A stretch of 64,000 nt of DNA, taken from NCBI GenBank assembly GCA_045540295.1, contig JAZQGY010000013.1:1-64000 (forward strand), in the 5' to 3' direction. The position numbers were made by a program, and so were the translations under genes. The notes beneath the pieces were generated by a model that saw only the letters and a program-made list of their open reading frames with translations, was not told where the DNA came from and searched no databases. The stretch's first letter is position 1. The number at the start of each line of letters is the position of its first letter. Shown piece after piece: positions 31,925 to 40,830 of this stretch. This stretch comes from SIG452 sp045540295. GTDB taxonomy: Bacteria; Bacillota; Clostridia; UMGS1840.

Positions 31925-33247
31925 ATGAAACGCTATATCAGTATTCTTCTCTGCTGTTTTCTGCTTTTTTGGGTTTCCGGCTGTGCAAGTAACGAAGCTC
32001 CCAAAGAACCGGCAGGAATTCCCGTGGAAGTCACGGTAGCAGCCTTAGGCGAGATGCAGGAGCATTACACAGTTTCCGGCTCTGCCTCTCCCATTGCAGA
32101 AGCAACCGTGGTTGCCAAAACTCCGGGTAAAATCTTATCATTGAATGCAAAACTGGGTGACAGCGTGTCTTCAGGAGATATGCTTTGTGCCTTGGATAAA
32201 TCCGACGTGCTGCAAACTGTAAAATCTCTGAACGCACAGTTAGAACAAGCAAATGCAGGAATCGAGTCTGCGCAGATTAGCTCCAACCGTGCGCAGGGTG
32301 TTGGCTACGAACAAACTTTGATGCAAGCAGATTTGGCTGCTGCACAAGCGAAAAGTGCTTTGGACCAAGCGAAAATCAACCTGGATATGCAAACCACTAA
32401 CTACGAAAATATGAAGGTACTCTATGAACAGGGCAATATTTCCCGTGTCAGCTTTGAAAGTGTGCAGGGACAATATCAGGCAGCAGTTTCCTCCTATGAA
32501 ACTGCAAAAATCGCCTACGATAACGCAGTCCGCAGTCAGGAGCTTGCCAAACAAACCGCCGACGACAATGTAGTGGCGGCAAATTCCGGTGTTTCCAGTG
32601 CAACAGCAGGACGTAATGTTTTACTGGCACAGCTGGAATCTACTCAAAAAACCTTGGCGGAAATGGATATTACCGCTCCCATTAACGGCATCATCGTCAT
32701 GGAAAATGCCAAAGTGGGCGAAATGGCTACCGGTGCCTTATACCAAATTGCAGATATCTCCAGAATTCAGTTTAAGCTGAGTGTTCCGGAAAGTATGATT
32801 AACCAAATTTATGTAGGGCAAACTGCCACAGTTTCCGTAAACTCTGCTGCAAAAACAGTGGAGGCTTCGGTGACATCTGTATCTCCCGGCGTTACTGCAC
32901 AAAGCAGTGGATATACGGTAATCGTAGAAATTGACAATACCGATTCCGCTATCAAACCCGGTATGGTAGGCACCGTAAACTTCTTGATGAATGAAGCACA
33001 GGCAACTGTGATGTTGCCTTTGGAAACAATTATCACAGAAGATGAAAATTCCTTTGTATACATAGAAAAAGACGGCATTGTTACCAAAACGCCTGTCACC
33101 TTAGGCATGAAGAATAGCGAAACTGCAGAAATTCTGGAAGGTGTTTCCAGAGGTGACCGTGTAGTATCCCGCGGACAGCATACCGTGTCTGACGGTGTGA
33201 AGGTTCGGGTGGTGAAAGAACACGAAGGAGGTTCGACTCCCGAATGA
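31925..33247 (+). CDS. RND efflux periplasmic-type adaptor (membrane fusion) lipoprotein
   Basis: A 440-residue lipoprotein: signal peptide with lipobox WVSGC (Cys about residue 19). Then come a biotinyl-lipoyl half motif (AKTPGKILSLNAKLGDSVSSGDML), an alpha-helical hairpin of about 130 residues, the second lipoyl half, a beta-barrel domain and the membrane-proximal domain (KTPVTLGMKNSETAEILEGVSRGDRVVSRG). This is the HlyD/AcrA adaptor layout linking the RND pump to an outer component. The hairpin with long Gln/Ala-rich heptads is the part that would meet the TolC-like partner. ATG 31925 is 3 codons after the preceding stop region, with GCGAGGAAC as ribosome binding site. It overlaps the pump gene by 4 nt. 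Confidence 0.92.
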   Translation: MKRYISILLCCFLLFWVSGCASNEAPKEPAGIPVEVTVAALGEMQEHYTVSGSASPIAEATVVAKTPGKILSLNAKLGDSVSSGDMLCALDKSDVLQTVKSLNAQLEQANAGIESAQISSNRAQGVGYEQTLMQADLAAAQAKSALDQAKINLDMQTTNYENMKVLYEQGNISRVSFESVQGQYQAAVSSYETAKIAYDNAVRSQELAKQTADDNVVAANSGVSSATAGRNVLLAQLESTQKTLAEMDITAPINGIIVMENAKVGEMATGALYQIADISRIQFKLSVPESMINQIYVGQTATVSVNSAAKTVEASVTSVSPGVTAQSSGYTVIVEIDNTDSAIKPGMVGTVNFLMNEAQATVMLPLETIITEDENSFVYIEKDGIVTKTPVTLGMKNSETAEILEGVSRGDRVVSRGQHTVSDGVKVRVVKEHEGGSTPE

Positions 33248-36200
33248 GATTCTTTAAAACTCTGATGAAACGGCCTGTTACCGTTCTTATGGTAACCATT
33301 ATGATGTTGGTATTCGGCGGAATTTCCACCATTAATATGGAGCAATCTCTTTTGCCGGATGTATCAATGCCCAACATCATTGTCATGACGACCTATTCCG
33401 GTGCAGGCCCCGAAGAAGTGGAAAAACTAGTGACCGAGCCAATCGAACACGCCGTTTCCACAGTTCCCAACTTTGTGAATGTAACCTCCACCTCCTCCTA
33501 CGGAAGTTCCATGGTGATGATTGAAGTATCCTCCGAAGCGGATATGAATTTCACTTCGCTGAAGGTAAGAGAACAAATCAGTATGATTGATGCACTTCTG
33601 CCCAGCGGTGCCTCCGACCCCATTATTATGGAATTAGACACCAATCAAATGCCGGCTTTGGCAGTCACCATGACCAGTCCCACAGGGTTAACCGAATTTT
33701 CCAACCTGGCACAGAACACCCTGATTGACCGTCTGGAATCGGTGTCCGGTGTGGCATCGGTAACTGCGACCGGCGTATATGATAATCAGATTCAGATTGA
33801 TGTAAAAAAAGAAAAAATGGAGCAGTACGGCATCAGCTTTACCCAGCTGGCAGGACTGATTCAGATGGAAAGTGCTACTCTGCCCGGCGGGCAGGTGGTG
33901 GAAGGACACAATACCTTCACGATTAAAACCAAAGCCGAAATCAAATCTCTGGAAGAAATCCGGAATCTTGTGATTCAAACCGTGTACGGCAATGTGAAGC
34001 TTTCAGAACTTGCCGACATTTCTATTGCGCATAAAGACACCGAATCTGCTGTTTCCGTAAACGGTGAAGGAGCCATCAGTTTTCTGATGTATAAGCAACC
34101 GAACCACAGCACCACCGAAGTCTGCGACGCCCTGCTTACGGAATTGAATCAAATCTGCGAAGATTACAACGGTATGCGCTATATTGTAATTTTAGACCAG
34201 GCAGAAAGTATCCGTGACTCCATCAATTCTCTGCTGGAATCTGGTCTTTTAGGCGCATTATTTGCCATTCTGGTACTGTTTGTATTTCTAAGAAGCATCC
34301 GCTCTACCATTGTTATCGGTTGTGCAATCCCAATTTCAGTCATTGTGACATTTGTATTTATGTATTTTAACAAAATGTCCTTTAACACCATGTCCCTTTC
34401 AGGGTTAGTCCTTGGAGTTGGGATGCTGGTAGACAACTCGGTAGTTGTGCTGGAAAGCATCTACGGATACCTGGAAAAAGGCTACTCCAAAACGGAAGCC
34501 GCTATTTTAGGCACCAAAACCGTTGCGATGGCGGTGGTTGCCTCCACCTTAACTTCCATCGCAGTATACATTCCCCTGTTCTTCATGAGTGATAACATTG
34601 CTATCACCATGTTTAAAGAAGTAGCAATGACCATTATGTTCTCTTTGGGAGCTTCCTTGTTGGTTGCTCTGACTTTGGTTCCTGTGCTTTGCTCCAAGAT
34701 TCTGAAGCTGGACACGAAAGCGAAAGAGAAAAACAAAAAAGAAAACCGTCTGATGCAAAGCTATCAGAAAGTCCTGGACCTGGCTTTTTCCCACAAGCGT
34801 TGGGTAATTATCGGCGGCGTTGTGATTTTCGTCTTAAGTTTAGGTGCTGCTGCACTGCTTGGTATGGAAATGTTTCCCGCAACCGATAGCGGCAGCGTGC
34901 AGATTACCCTGCAACTCCCTAAAGGCACAGAACTTTCGGAAACCAAAAAAGTTGGTAACGAAGTGCTTGATTCTGTGATGGCACGGGTGACCCCCTTAGT
35001 CACGGTGACTGACTGTATGGAAAGCTACGGTTCCGGCGGAATGAGCTTTGCCTCCGCCTCCGACAGCAGTACCGGAACCATCACGCTGATGCTGGAGGAC
35101 AGAAAAAACCGTAACTATTCCTCTCAAGACATTGCAGAAGAAATCCGTCAGGCAGTACAAGACTTTGCAGGCGTTGAAATTACGGTTTCCGCTTCAGATA
35201 TGACCTCGATGCTGATGGGCTCCGGCAGTAACGTTGGCATCAACATCAAAGGTGACGAATTTGACGAATTGGAACGTCTTGCCAACGAATGTAAAACTTA
35301 CCTGATGGGCATAGACGGTGTGCGTGACGTGTCCACCTCCTTAGACGAAGTTTCTTACGAATATAACATCGAAATTGACCGTGATAAAACAGCTCTTTAC
35401 GGTATTTCTGCCAGAAGTATTGCCCAAACGGTGCAGTCTGCATTTTTGGGAAGCCAGGCGGGAGCTGTGCGAATTGACGGAAACGAATATGATGTGGTGG
35501 TCCGCTATCAGGATCAGTACCGCAACACCAAAGAAGATCTTGGTAATATTATGATTCCCTCTCCCACGGGAATGCAAATTCCTCTGTCGGAGTTGGCAAC
35601 CATCAAAAAAGAATCGGTGCCCCTTTCCATCTCCCGTAACGGCAAGGAAAGAATTGTTACCGTTTCTGCTACTGCTTACGGAAAAACACCCGGTGAAATC
35701 AACACGCAAATTGAATCATTCCTAAAAGAAATTCCGGTAGAAAACGGCTATACCATCTCCACCGGCGACTCCGCCAAAGAAATGGCAGAATCCTTTAACC
35801 TTCTGTTTCTGATGCTATTGGTTTCCGTACTGCTGGTTTATATGGTAATGGCGGCTCAGTTTGAATCGTTACTGCATCCGTTTGCGGTAATGTTTGCCAT
35901 TCCCCTTTCTATGATTGGGATTGTACTGGCGTTAATGATTGCCGGCATGTCCCTTTCTATCCCTGCCCTAATCGGTATTATTGCATTAAGCGGTGTAGTT
36001 GTAAATAACGCCATTGTGTTGATTGACCATGCAAATCAGTTAAGAGCAACCGGAGTTGCGCTGCAGGATGCACTGAAAAGTGCCTGCATTTCCAGAATCC
36101 GCCCCATTCTGATTACCACCATCACCACCATTTTAGGGCTGTTCCCCATGGCTCTTTCTAAAGGGGAAGGTGCAGAACTGATGCAACCGCTTGCAGTTTC

Positions 36201-36348
36201 CTTTATTGGCGGATTAACCTTCTCCACCGTACTGACACTGGTCTTTGTGCCCTGTGTGTATATGGTTTTGGAAAACATAAAAACAAAATGTATGAAAAAA
36301 CTGAAAAAACAGGAACCTGAGGAATCAGTTCCCACCCCTCTTTCCTGA
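33244..36348 (+). CDS. RND efflux transporter (AcrB/HAE1-type permease)
   Basis: The 1034-residue length and 12 predicted helices match the hydrophobe/amphiphile RND family. It starts with the helix MRFFKTLMKRPVTVLMVTIM and has two large extracytoplasmic loops (about residues 40-330 and 560-860). The helix-4 proton-relay region reads GMLVDNSVVVLES: the first Asp is kept and the second is Asn, a variant common outside Proteobacteria. The homologous second half has GIIALSGVVVNNAIVLIDH. ATG overlaps the adaptor stop (ATGA), indicating translational coupling. Substrates could be lipids, bile salts or drugs, not predictable here. Confidence 0.95.
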   Translation: MRFFKTLMKRPVTVLMVTIMMLVFGGISTINMEQSLLPDVSMPNIIVMTTYSGAGPEEVEKLVTEPIEHAVSTVPNFVNVTSTSSYGSSMVMIEVSSEADMNFTSLKVREQISMIDALLPSGASDPIIMELDTNQMPALAVTMTSPTGLTEFSNLAQNTLIDRLESVSGVASVTATGVYDNQIQIDVKKEKMEQYGISFTQLAGLIQMESATLPGGQVVEGHNTFTIKTKAEIKSLEEIRNLVIQTVYGNVKLSELADISIAHKDTESAVSVNGEGAISFLMYKQPNHSTTEVCDALLTELNQICEDYNGMRYIVILDQAESIRDSINSLLESGLLGALFAILVLFVFLRSIRSTIVIGCAIPISVIVTFVFMYFNKMSFNTMSLSGLVLGVGMLVDNSVVVLESIYGYLEKGYSKTEAAILGTKTVAMAVVASTLTSIAVYIPLFFMSDNIAITMFKEVAMTIMFSLGASLLVALTLVPVLCSKILKLDTKAKEKNKKENRLMQSYQKVLDLAFSHKRWVIIGGVVIFVLSLGAAALLGMEMFPATDSGSVQITLQLPKGTELSETKKVGNEVLDSVMARVTPLVTVTDCMESYGSGGMSFASASDSSTGTITLMLEDRKNRNYSSQDIAEEIRQAVQDFAGVEITVSASDMTSMLMGSGSNVGINIKGDEFDELERLANECKTYLMGIDGVRDVSTSLDEVSYEYNIEIDRDKTALYGISARSIAQTVQSAFLGSQAGAVRIDGNEYDVVVRYQDQYRNTKEDLGNIMIPSPTGMQIPLSELATIKKESVPLSISRNGKERIVTVSATAYGKTPGEINTQIESFLKEIPVENGYTISTGDSAKEMAESFNLLFLMLLVSVLLVYMVMAAQFESLLHPFAVMFAIPLSMIGIVLALMIAGMSLSIPALIGIIALSGVVVNNAIVLIDHANQLRATGVALQDALKSACISRIRPILITTITTILGLFPMALSKGEGAELMQPLAVSFIGGLTFSTVLTLVFVPCVYMVLENIKTKCMKKLKKQEPEESVPTPLS

Positions 36349-36358
36349 TAAAACGGAT

Positions 36359-36407
36359 AAAAAAATAAGCTTTGGCAGATTTCGTTCTGCTAAAGCTTAT
36401 TTTTTTA
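36359..36407 (+). terminator. Terminator of the RND operon
   Basis: A long stem, AATAAGCTTTGGCAGA with TCTGCTAAAGCTTATT, has a 6-nt loop and a T7 run. Confidence 0.87.
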
Positions 36408-36510
36408 TGCCTATTTTTTCAAAAATCCTTTGATTTATCCACATTTTAAAGCCCCTCCCCCACAACTTGAAAAAAATTTCAAAAAAACTGAAAAAATTTT
36501 ATAAAAATAC

Positions 36511-36538
36511 TTGATTTTTTTCAAAAATATGTTAAAAT
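36511..36538 (+). promoter_or_regulatory. Promoter of the dcw cluster (mraZ promoter)
   Basis: TTGATT (36511-36516), a 16-nt spacer, and TAAAAT (36533-36538) place the transcript start near 36545. The MraZ-type repeats begin just there. Confidence 0.65.
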
Positions 36539-36545
36539 GTATATA

Positions 36546-36582
36546 AAAGTGGATGAAAGTGGCACGAAAACCCACGAAGTGG
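36546..36582 (+). promoter_or_regulatory. MraZ operator: 10-bp-phased AAAGTGG repeats
   Basis: AAAGTGG occurs at 36546-36552 and 36556-36562, with GAAGTGG at 36576-36582. The slot at 36566 is degenerate. The period is exactly 10 bp, one helical turn. MraZ is known to bind tandem AAAGTG-type or TGGG-type repeats at its own promoter, so this is the likely autoregulatory operator. It lies at the start of the transcript rather than over the -35 or -10. Confidence 0.7.
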
Positions 36583-36665
36583 TGAAAATCGAGTCGAAAA
36601 ACCCATTTTCGGGAGTTTCCGATGGCACTTTCCCAGAAAACTTACAGAAAGGGTACTGTTCCGGT

Positions 36666-37094
36666 ATGTTTTACGGTCAGGCGAAACATTCCATAGACGC
36701 CAAGGGCAGAATCATACTTCCATCCAAATACAGAGAGAATTTGGGTGAAAGTTTTTTCGTGCTTCGCGGATTTGAAAAATGTCTGTTCGTATATACCCAG
36801 GAAGACTACCACGAGCTGGAAGCGAAAATCAAGGCACTCCCCATTTCTAACAATGGCGGAAGACTTCAGCGATATATCTTCAATCACACAGAATTGGTCA
36901 CTGCAGACAAGCAAGGCAGATTTGTAGTGCCGCCTGGACTGCGTGAATTTGCCGGTCTGGATAAAGACATTATTATCGCAGGTGCCTCCTCCAGAATTGA
37001 AATCTGGGATGTTGAAGAATACGAAAAATATGAAAAGCAAACTGAGGATGAACCTCAGAAGCTTTCTGAAATTTTAGAAATTTTTGGAATTTAA
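36666..37094 (+). CDS. mraZ: Transcriptional regulator MraZ
   Basis: A 142-residue protein with two SpoVT/AbrB-like repeats. The first starts MFYGQAKHSIDAKGRIILPSKYR; the second has ELVTADKQGRFVVPPGLREFAG. This is the usual MraZ length. The frame is open 43 codons further upstream, but that part overlaps the operator repeats; ATG 36666 is where all family members begin. The ribosome binding site (AAAGGG, 12 nt away) is distant. MraZ controls the dcw operon. The next gene starts 4 nt after its stop. Confidence 0.93.
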   Translation: MFYGQAKHSIDAKGRIILPSKYRENLGESFFVLRGFEKCLFVYTQEDYHELEAKIKALPISNNGGRLQRYIFNHTELVTADKQGRFVVPPGLREFAGLDKDIIIAGASSRIEIWDVEEYEKYEKQTEDEPQKLSEILEIFGI

Positions 37095-37098
37095 AACG

Positions 37099-38019
37099 AT
37101 GGAATTTAAGCATGTAAGCGTATTACTGCAAGAATGCATTGACGGATTGGCAATCACCGAAAACGGCACCTATGTTGACGCTACTATGGGCGGTGCCGGA
37201 CACTCCTTAAAAATTTGCGAAAAGCTTTCAAAAAGCGGAATGTTTATTGGAGTGGACCGTGATGAAGATGCGTTTTCGGTAGCAACCGAGCGGCTTTCTC
37301 AAACAGATTGCCAGAAGCAGTTCATCCGTTCTGACTTTAAAAATATTGCAGAGTATGTTTCCACTCCAGTGGATGGCATTTTAGCAGATTTGGGAGTTTC
37401 CTCCTATCAGCTGGATAATAAAGACCGCGGTTTCTCCTATCGGGAAGATGCTCCCTTGGATATGAGAATGGATCAAACCTCCTCGTTCAGTGCCAAAACC
37501 GTGGTGAATACATATTCATTTCAGCAGTTAGCAAGCATTATTTCCACCTACGGGGAAGAAAAATTTGCCGCAAGCATAGCAAAAAACATTGTTAAACAAC
37601 GAGAAGAAAAAGAAATCGAAACCACCGGTGAGTTAATTGAAATTATCCGTCGCTCCATGCCGGCAAAAAGCCTCAGGGAAAAACACCCTGCAAAAAGAAC
37701 ATTCCAGGCAATCCGCATTGAAGTAAACGGTGAGTTGGAATCTCTAAAACAGGGGCTGGAAAGTTTCTTTCACCTGTTAAAACCCGGTGGAAGGATGTGC
37801 ATTATCACCTTCCATTCTTTAGAAGACAGAATTGTAAAAGAATATTTTAAAAGCCTGGTGAATGTTTGCACCTGCCCGCCGGAATTTCCGGTTTGTGTGT
37901 GTGGTAAAAAACCGCTTGCAAAAATCATCACCAGAAAGCCCATTCTCCCCTCCCAGGAAGAGTTGGAGAAAAACCCCAGAAGCAAATCAGCAAAGCTTCG
38001 TATTTTAGAAAAATTGTAA
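37099..38019 (+). CDS. rsmH: 16S rRNA (cytosine1402-N4)-methyltransferase
   Basis: A 306-residue SAM-dependent methyltransferase (MraW). It has FKHVSVLLQECIDGL at the start, DATMGGAGHS (motif I), GVDRDEDAF, DGILADLGVSSYQLD and RGFSYREDAPLDMRMD. Near the C-terminus are IITFHSLEDRIVK and the TRKPILPSQEEL motif. It modifies the ribosomal P site. It starts 4 nt after mraZ with a weak ribosome binding site, so it is probably translated by coupling. A TTG at 37084, inside the end of mraZ, is a less likely start. Confidence 0.95.
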   Translation: MEFKHVSVLLQECIDGLAITENGTYVDATMGGAGHSLKICEKLSKSGMFIGVDRDEDAFSVATERLSQTDCQKQFIRSDFKNIAEYVSTPVDGILADLGVSSYQLDNKDRGFSYREDAPLDMRMDQTSSFSAKTVVNTYSFQQLASIISTYGEEKFAASIAKNIVKQREEKEIETTGELIEIIRRSMPAKSLREKHPAKRTFQAIRIEVNGELESLKQGLESFFHLLKPGGRMCIITFHSLEDRIVKEYFKSLVNVCTCPPEFPVCVCGKKPLAKIITRKPILPSQEELEKNPRSKSAKLRILEKL

Positions 38020-38062
38020 GGAATATCTTTTCCTATTATATTATATAGAAAGGAGCCGCATT

Positions 38063-38530
38063 ATGACGTTTGAAAATCTCGCATATCAACGCAAGCCGGA
38101 AGAATCTGCCATTGTGCACGATCTTCGCCCCATCGCAAAAAAACGGCGCAACAAAGAAAAGAAACGGCTTCAGTTTCAGGTAGCAGTTTGCATTTTCTGT
38201 TTCATTCTCGGCGGTATCTCCTTGATTGTTCATAACACACAAATCACAGAGCAGAGCAAAAAAAACGCTGCCCTAAAAACCCAATATGCAGAACTTTATT
38301 CTGCCAATAAGAAAACAGAAGTTGAAATCAATCAGAAGATGGATTTAAAAACTGTGGAAGAATTGGCAATTGCGAGCTACGGTATGAACCGTGCCAGAAA
38401 CGAACAGATTGTGTACATTGATGTGCCGGATCAGGATTATGGCGTGATGGCGAAAGCTCCGTCGCAAAGCGGAACTTCTTCTAACGACTTTGGTATTCAA
38501 AACGGTATGATGGCATATTTGGGCGAATAG
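38063..38530 (+). CDS. ftsL: FtsL/DivIC-like cell division protein
   Basis: A 155-residue bitopic protein. A basic cytosolic N-terminus (KKRRNKEKKRLQFQ, about 30-43) is followed by one membrane helix (about 45-62, VCIFCFILGGISLIV). A short coiled coil follows (about 70-100) with the end motif LKTVEELAIASYGM that matches septum-formation initiators. The position between rsmH and the PBP gene is the conserved place of ftsL. It bridges FtsQ/DivIB and the septal synthase FtsW-PBP. The ATG follows AGAAAGGAGCCG. Sequence identity in this family is always low, so the name rests partly on synteny. Confidence 0.85.
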   Translation: MTFENLAYQRKPEESAIVHDLRPIAKKRRNKEKKRLQFQVAVCIFCFILGGISLIVHNTQITEQSKKNAALKTQYAELYSANKKTEVEINQKMDLKTVEELAIASYGMNRARNEQIVYIDVPDQDYGVMAKAPSQSGTSSNDFGIQNGMMAYLGE

Positions 38531-38614
38531 GCTAATATGATGAATTGAGGGATGGTATCATTCCTCAATTTTCCATATATTCCCCTTTGGATTTTTCCAA
38601 AAAAGGAGTCTCTT

Positions 38615-40813
38615 ATGAAGAAAAACAGCACATTAAAAACCCAAAAAAGAATCTTGTGGTTATCAGGCGTACTATTGGTATGCTTTCTTTTCTTTGTAGT
38701 GAGAATTTCCATCATTCAGTTTGTAGACGGTGAATGGCTTTCCAGAGAAGCCATTGAACAGCAGACACGTGACCGTATGATTAATGCAAAGCGCGGCACC
38801 ATTTACGACCGCAACGGAAAACAGCTTGCTGTTAGCGCAGATGTGGAAACCGTAAGTATTTCTCCGGTTACCGTCCGCAAAGCCAACGAACGGGAAAAAT
38901 GCGCACAAACTTTATCTGCAATTTTAGAAATCGACGAAGAATCCATCTTAGAAAAAATCGATATGAACACCTCTTATGTTCTGATCAAACGAAAAGTGGA
39001 AAAAGAACAGGCAGATGCTATCCGTGAAGCAGATCTTTCCGGCGTTTATTTAGATGCCGATACCAAACGCTACTATCCCTACAACAACATTGCTTCCCAC
39101 ATCATCGGCTTTACCGGTGCAGACAATCAGGGGCTATTGGGGATTGAGCAAATTTATGACAGCAAACTAAAAGGTCAGTACGGCAGAATCGTGACTGCAA
39201 GAAATGCAGACGGCACAGAAATGCCCTACAAATACGACCGTTATTACACTCCCGAAGACGGAGCGGATATCACACTGACCATTGACGTGTCCATTCAACA
39301 CTTTTTGGAAAAACATCTGGAACAGGCAGTTACCGATTTGAATCTGAAAAAAGGTGCTGCCGGCATTATTATGGATGTAAAAACCGGTGAAATTCTCGCC
39401 ATGTCCACCAAGCCTGATTTTGATTTAAACGCTCCTTTTGAAATCACAGATATATCCGCAAAAAAAGAAATTGATGCCATCGAAGATTCAGAAGAAAAAT
39501 CAAAGGCTACCAGCGACTACTTAAACCAGCTTTGGAGAAACAAAGCGGTGGTAGACAGCTACGAACCCGGTTCCACCTTTAAAATCATCACCTCCGCTAT
39601 GGCGCTGGAAGAAAACGTGGTATCCCTGCAGGATACCTTCAACTGTACCGGTAGCTATCAGGTGGCAAAAGAACATATCGGTTGCTGGAAAACAGCAGGT
39701 CATGGAATCCTGGATTTAACCGGTGCTTTGGAAAATTCCTGTAACCCGGCATTTATGCAAATCGGTGCCAGAATCGGTCAAACCACTTTCTACAACTACT
39801 ATAAAGGCTTCGGTTTCACCCAGAAAACAGGCATTGAGCTTTACGGGGAAACCAGTGGCTTATTTTATCCGGAAGGAAGCTTCAACGAAGTGGAACTTGC
39901 CACAGCATCTTTCGGTCAGGGACCTACTGTAACTCCCTTGCAAATGATTACCGCAGTCAGTGCCGTTGCCAACGACGGTATTCTGGTAAAACCTCACCTG
40001 ATCAAACAAATTACCGATTCCAACGGAACCATTCTGGAAAGCTATGATCCTGTGGAGGTTCGTCAGGTAATTTCTTCACAAACCTCAGATATTATGTGTA
40101 ACCTGATGGAAAGCGTAGTTTCCGAAGGTACCGGTAATAAAGCATACTTAGAAGGTCTCCGTGTAGGCGGTAAAACAGGAACCAGTGAAAAAATTCCCCG
40201 CGGAAGTCAAAAGTATGTTGCCTCCTTCGTAGGAATCGCACCTGCTAACGATCCACAAATCGCCATTTTAATCATTTTAGATGAACCTCCGGCTGGAAAT
40301 CATATGGGCGGTACCATCGCTTCTCCTTTAGCAGCTAAAATTTTAGACGATGTGCTCCGCTATATGGATATGGAACCCGAAATCCCTGCAGGACAGGAAG
40401 CAACAGGAGATGTTGAAGTTCCCCGCGTTACCGGAATGAACCTTACCGACGCCAGACAGATTCTCTCTCAGAGCGGTCTTCGTTGCGTAGTGGAAGGTAA
40501 CGGCGAAATTGTAAACAACCAGGTTCCCATTCCCGGCGTTACCGTTGCCAGAAACGGAACTGTAATTGTATACACCGGAGATTCCCGTCCCTCCAACAGC
40601 GTCGAAGTTCCCGATGTAATCGGAAAGAGCTTTGAAGAATCCAAAGCCATTCTCGAAAATGCAAACCTCCAATTCCAGGCAGTTGGAATTGTGAATACAA
40701 CGCAAAACGCAGTAGCGTCCACCCAGAGCATTGCCCCCGGAGAATACGCTACGATCGGCACACAAATCACCGTGGAATTTACTTATCCCAATTCCACCCA
40801 CGCAGAACCATAA
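38615..40813 (+). CDS. Class B penicillin-binding protein with two PASTA domains (FtsI/SpoVD/PBP2x type)
   Basis: A 732-residue transpeptidase that crosslinks septal or spore peptidoglycan. A membrane anchor (residues ~15-33) is followed by the N-terminal pedestal (MINAKRGTIYDRNGKQLAVS). In the transpeptidase domain the motifs are S-x-x-K in EPGSTFKI (about 330), S-x-N as SCN in ENSCNPAF (about 385) and KTGT in GGKTGTSEK (about 528). Two PASTA domains (about 609-664 and 669-728) begin EVPRVTGMNLTDA and EVPDVIGKSFEES. Two PASTA units are typical of PBP2x; SpoVD has one. ATG 38615 follows AAAAGGAGTC. Confidence 0.93.
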   Translation: MKKNSTLKTQKRILWLSGVLLVCFLFFVVRISIIQFVDGEWLSREAIEQQTRDRMINAKRGTIYDRNGKQLAVSADVETVSISPVTVRKANEREKCAQTLSAILEIDEESILEKIDMNTSYVLIKRKVEKEQADAIREADLSGVYLDADTKRYYPYNNIASHIIGFTGADNQGLLGIEQIYDSKLKGQYGRIVTARNADGTEMPYKYDRYYTPEDGADITLTIDVSIQHFLEKHLEQAVTDLNLKKGAAGIIMDVKTGEILAMSTKPDFDLNAPFEITDISAKKEIDAIEDSEEKSKATSDYLNQLWRNKAVVDSYEPGSTFKIITSAMALEENVVSLQDTFNCTGSYQVAKEHIGCWKTAGHGILDLTGALENSCNPAFMQIGARIGQTTFYNYYKGFGFTQKTGIELYGETSGLFYPEGSFNEVELATASFGQGPTVTPLQMITAVSAVANDGILVKPHLIKQITDSNGTILESYDPVEVRQVISSQTSDIMCNLMESVVSEGTGNKAYLEGLRVGGKTGTSEKIPRGSQKYVASFVGIAPANDPQIAILIILDEPPAGNHMGGTIASPLAAKILDDVLRYMDMEPEIPAGQEATGDVEVPRVTGMNLTDARQILSQSGLRCVVEGNGEIVNNQVPIPGVTVARNGTVIVYTGDSRPSNSVEVPDVIGKSFEESKAILENANLQFQAVGIVNTTQNAVASTQSIAPGEYATIGTQITVEFTYPNSTHAEP

Positions 40814-40830
40814 GAAAGCAGAGGAACGCT

